A DNA stretch of 64,000 bases from Microcoleus sp. FACHB-672 (GTDB taxonomy: Bacteria; Cyanobacteriota; Cyanobacteriia; Cyanobacteriales; Oscillatoriaceae). The position numbers were made by a program, and so were the translations under genes. Shown here piece after piece: positions 61,421 to 64,000 of this stretch; positions within the stretch are counted from its first letter, which is position 1; every line of letters begins with the position of its first letter. The stretch is taken from the NCBI RefSeq assembly GCF_014695725.1, contig NZ_JACJOU010000022.1, positions 124,001 through 188,000 of the forward strand. The letters run 5' to 3'. The notes under the pieces are model-generated. The model did not search any database and had not been told where the DNA came from. It worked only from the letters and a program-made list of their open reading frames with translations.

Positions 61421-63385
61421 ATGAGTACAGACAGTTCCCGTAAAAATGTCATTTTAATTGTCGATGACACGCCGATAAATTTAGAGATGCTCTTTGATTT
61501 TTTAGTCAGTGCTGACTTTAAAGTTTTAGTTGCTTGTGATGGAGAAAGCGCAATTGAAAAAGCCCAATACGCTTTGCCAGATCTAATTTTGTTGGATGTC
61601 GTGATGCCGGACATCAATGGATTTGAAGCTTGCCGCCGGCTCAAAGCAGATGCCTCCACACGAGATATTCCCGTGATTTTTATGACCGCGCTTTCTGAGC
61701 CGGTGCAGAGAGTAGAAGGTTTAAGTTTGGGGGCAGTTGATTATATTACCAAACCGCTTCAACATGAAGAAGTTTTAGCGCGGATTAAGATTCATTTGAG
61801 CCTCCGTAATCTCTATAAAACCCTTCAAACGCAAAATCTGCGTCTAGAACAGGAAATTCAAGAACGCTTGCGCTCAGAAGAAAAAATTCGCGAACAAGCT
61901 GCCTTGCTGGATATCACAACCGATGCGATTATTGTGCGAGATTTAAATTACCAGATTCTCTATTGGAATCAAGGAGCGGAACGCCTTTATAAATGGAAAG
62001 CAGAAGAAGCGCTTGGCAAGAATGCCAAGGAACTTTTGTATCGAGCCGGTGTATCTCAGCCTCAAGATAACCTTAAAATCTTAGCTGACAAAGGAGAGTG
62101 GCAGGGTGAGTTGTATCAAGTCACAAAAGAGAGTAAGGATATCATTGTTTCGAGCCGCTGGACTTTAGTGCGCGATCCAGAGGGCAAGCCTAAATCTATT
62201 CTGACTGTTAATACTGATATTACAGAAAAAAAACAACTAGAAGCGCAGTTTCTCCGGGCGCAGCGGATGGAAAGTATCGGCACCCTGGCAAGCGGCATCG
62301 CTCACGATCTCAATAACGCCTTAACGCCTATTTTGGGCGCTGTTCAACTCCTAGCACACAAGATTCCGGACGAGCAAAGCCAACGGCTGCTAACAATTTT
62401 AGAGAAAAATACTAAGCGAAGTGCTGAATTTGTTAAACAAGTGCTGTCTTTTGCACGCGGGGTTGAAGGCGAACGCACCACGCTACAAGTGGGGTACTTG
62501 ATTTTAGAAATTGAACAGATTGCTAAACAGACATTTTCCAGAGCAATTGAGATTTTTACAGATATTCCACTGTTGGATTTGTGGACGATATCGGGCGATG
62601 CCACTCAACTTCATCAGGTGTTACTGAACCTTTGCGTTAACGCTCGTGATGCCATGCCTAGAGGTGGAACTTTAGAAATTTCTGCCAGAAATATTTGGAT
62701 TGATGAAAATTTTGCTCGCCTGAATATTGAGGCTAAAGTTGGGCCTTATATTGTGATGACTGTGTCTGATACGGGAATGGGAATTCCTAAAGAAATTATT
62801 GATAGAATTTATGAGCCATTTTTTACAACAAAAAAAATTGGAAAAGGCACTGGCTTAGGTCTTTCAACCGTAATAGGAATTGTTAAAAGTCACGGCGGTT
62901 TTATCAACCTGGTTAGTGAGTTAGGGATTGGCACAGAGTTCAAGGTGTACTTACCGGCAACCGATGTAGCAGCAACGGAATCTACACAAGATAATCCCCA
63001 TGAAATTCCCTCTGGGCACGGAGAATTAATTCTTGTCGTTGATGATGAAGATTCAATTCGCGATATTACTAAAATTGCCCTGGAAGCCTATGGTTACAAA
63101 GTAATTTTGGCAAGTGATGGTGTTGAAGCGGTAGCGCTGTATGCCCAACACCAGGAAGAAATTAGTGTGGTATTAGTCGATATTATGATGCCGGTGATGG
63201 ATGGAACCACTACGATCCGCACGTTGCAAAAAATGAACCCCCAGGTCAAAATTATTGCGGTTAGCGGGCTGATGTCAAGCACTAAGAAAATTGAAGTCAG
63301 CGGCAAAAGCGTCAAAAGTATTTTGCCAAAGCCTTATAGCTCTGAGGAATTGCTATTAAAATTACACAGTGTTATCAATAGTTAA
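61421..63385 (+). CDS. Hybrid kinase: receiver-PAS-histidine kinase-receiver
   Basis: The 654-residue soluble protein has an N-terminal receiver (about 1-125, phosphoacceptor Asp 59 in LILLDVVMP), a coiled coil, and a PAS domain (about 150-270). The kinase core has His 295 in SGIAHDLNNALTP, N box LCVNARDAMP, G1 VSDTGMGIP and G2 GTGLGLSTV. A C-terminal receiver follows (about 535-650, VVDDEDSIRDI, LVDIMMPVMDG, LPKPYS). I chose ATG 61421, with GAGG upstream, over the GTG at 61394. The N-terminal receiver is very similar to that of the next gene. Confidence 0.93.
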   Translation: MSTDSSRKNVILIVDDTPINLEMLFDFLVSADFKVLVACDGESAIEKAQYALPDLILLDVVMPDINGFEACRRLKADASTRDIPVIFMTALSEPVQRVEGLSLGAVDYITKPLQHEEVLARIKIHLSLRNLYKTLQTQNLRLEQEIQERLRSEEKIREQAALLDITTDAIIVRDLNYQILYWNQGAERLYKWKAEEALGKNAKELLYRAGVSQPQDNLKILADKGEWQGELYQVTKESKDIIVSSRWTLVRDPEGKPKSILTVNTDITEKKQLEAQFLRAQRMESIGTLASGIAHDLNNALTPILGAVQLLAHKIPDEQSQRLLTILEKNTKRSAEFVKQVLSFARGVEGERTTLQVGYLILEIEQIAKQTFSRAIEIFTDIPLLDLWTISGDATQLHQVLLNLCVNARDAMPRGGTLEISARNIWIDENFARLNIEAKVGPYIVMTVSDTGMGIPKEIIDRIYEPFFTTKKIGKGTGLGLSTVIGIVKSHGGFINLVSELGIGTEFKVYLPATDVAATESTQDNPHEIPSGHGELILVVDDEDSIRDITKIALEAYGYKVILASDGVEAVALYAQHQEEISVVLVDIMMPVMDGTTTIRTLQKMNPQVKIIAVSGLMSSTKKIEVSGKSVKSILPKPYSSEELLLKLHSVINS

Positions 63386-63554
63386 AAATGTAAAAATATT
63401 TATAGATTTCCTAATTGGGGAGAGGAGGATCGTAGAATGAAAGAAATGTGAACAAGAAATTACGAAGCAAAAATGACTTTGCAACTGACCCGATTGAGCC
63501 AAAAGCTTAGAGTTGAACAGAATTTTTATTTTTTCAATAAACGTGGTGTCATAA

Positions 63555-64000
63555 ATGAAGACTGAAAATGCCAAAAAAAGCGTTATCTTACTCGTGGATG
63601 ACACGCCCACAAATTTAGGGGTATTGTTCGATTTTTTAGCAGATTCTGGCTTTAAAGTCTTAGTTGCTTGTGATGGAGAAAGCGCGATAGAGAAAGCAGA
63701 GTACGCATTGCCAGACCTGATTTTGCTGGATGTCGTGATGCCGGGGATAGATGGATTTGAAACTTGCCGCCGGCTCAAAACGAATGAGGCAACGAAAGAT
63801 ATTCCAATTATTTTTATGACGGCGCTTTCTGACACAACGGATAAGGTCAGAGGTTTGAATCTTGGCGCGGTAGATTACATTACCAAGCCGTTTCAGCAAG
63901 AAGAGGTTTTAGCGCGCGTGACGGTTCAGATGAGCCTGTGCAACTTAGCGAAAAAACTTCAGGCTCAAAATGAGTCTTTGCAGCACGAAATAAAAGAGCG
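63555..64000 (+). CDS. Receiver-domain protein, truncated by the window edge
   Basis: An ATG at 63555 opens a frame that runs through the right edge with no stop. It starts MKTENAKKSVILLVDDTPTN and contains a complete receiver with Asp 59 in LILLDVVMPGIDG and the Lys in ITKPFQQ. A coiled coil (QAQNESLQHEIKE) follows. The DNA is closely similar to 61460-61860, so this is a paralogue of the upstream kinase. The missing part probably carries PAS and kinase domains like its neighbour. Confidence 0.85.
   Translation, partial: MKTENAKKSVILLVDDTPTNLGVLFDFLADSGFKVLVACDGESAIEKAEYALPDLILLDVVMPGIDGFETCRRLKTNEATKDIPIIFMTALSDTTDKVRGLNLGAVDYITKPFQQEEVLARVTVQMSLCNLAKKLQAQNESLQHEIKE

Overview
The window is a piece of a cyanobacterial chromosome. 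It carries allophycocyanin genes (apcA, apcB, apcC), the phycobilisome core-membrane linker apcE, a cyanobacterial-type cytochrome c oxidase cluster, System II cytochrome c biogenesis genes and a PEP-CTERM membrane protein. Large PAS/GAF hybrid kinases, two pentapeptide-repeat proteins, AT-rich spacers with heptamer-like repeats and a very frequent GCCGG(C) oligomer suggest a filamentous, Microcoleus/Oscillatoria-like organism. That placement is inference; no rRNA gene is present.

Layout. 0-6.4 kb: heme A biosynthesis (ctaA-ctaB, minus) divergent from the oxidase structural genes (ctaC-ctaD-ctaE, plus), which end at a strong terminator. 6.8-9.8 kb: a decayed UvrD-like helicase/TPR gene with several stops and frameshifts, then a 104-bp MITE-like element. 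10-20.5 kb: apcE (minus, four linker repeats) and apcA-apcB-apcC (plus), separated by 5.2 kb holding a secreted protein, a methyltransferase, an AraC-type remnant and an unrecognised gene pair. 20.7-26.1 kb: a FtsW-type SEDS protein, a Uma2 nuclease-like protein, ccdA, a NrtS-like small membrane protein, ccs1 and queF. 26.6-31.2 kb: a VIT/VWA PEP-CTERM membrane protein, a coiled-coil membrane protein and speD.

31.4-43.5 kb: a pentapeptide-repeat protein, a 1.4 kb stretch without a secure gene, a large PAS/GAF sensor kinase, a secreted pentapeptide-repeat protein, a HAD phosphatase, an M15 peptidase with four internal repeats, and two small or unknown proteins. 43.6-51.3 kb looks like an accessory block. 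It holds a decayed antitoxin-like gene, a CPA2 cation/proton antiporter, an overlapping P-loop ATPase/TPR pair, a Tat-signal clostripain-like protease, a DUF433/DUF5615 toxin-antitoxin pair, and a tRNA-Thr(CGT) at its right end. 51.4-56.6 kb: pyruvate kinase with a C-terminal swivelling domain, RNase Z, a secreted protein with a PANSNPTA-type tail, and an SH3-like secreted protein. 57.5-64 kb: a cluster of related two-component proteins, including a degenerate receiver protein and a recent receiver duplication that runs off the right edge.

Functionally the window combines respiration (oxidase assembly and subunits, c-type cytochrome maturation), light harvesting (phycobilisome core) and sensory signalling. 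The best candidate for an undescribed system is the ATPase/TPR pair with its protease and toxin-antitoxin neighbours next to the tRNA gene. This rests on domain architecture and context only.
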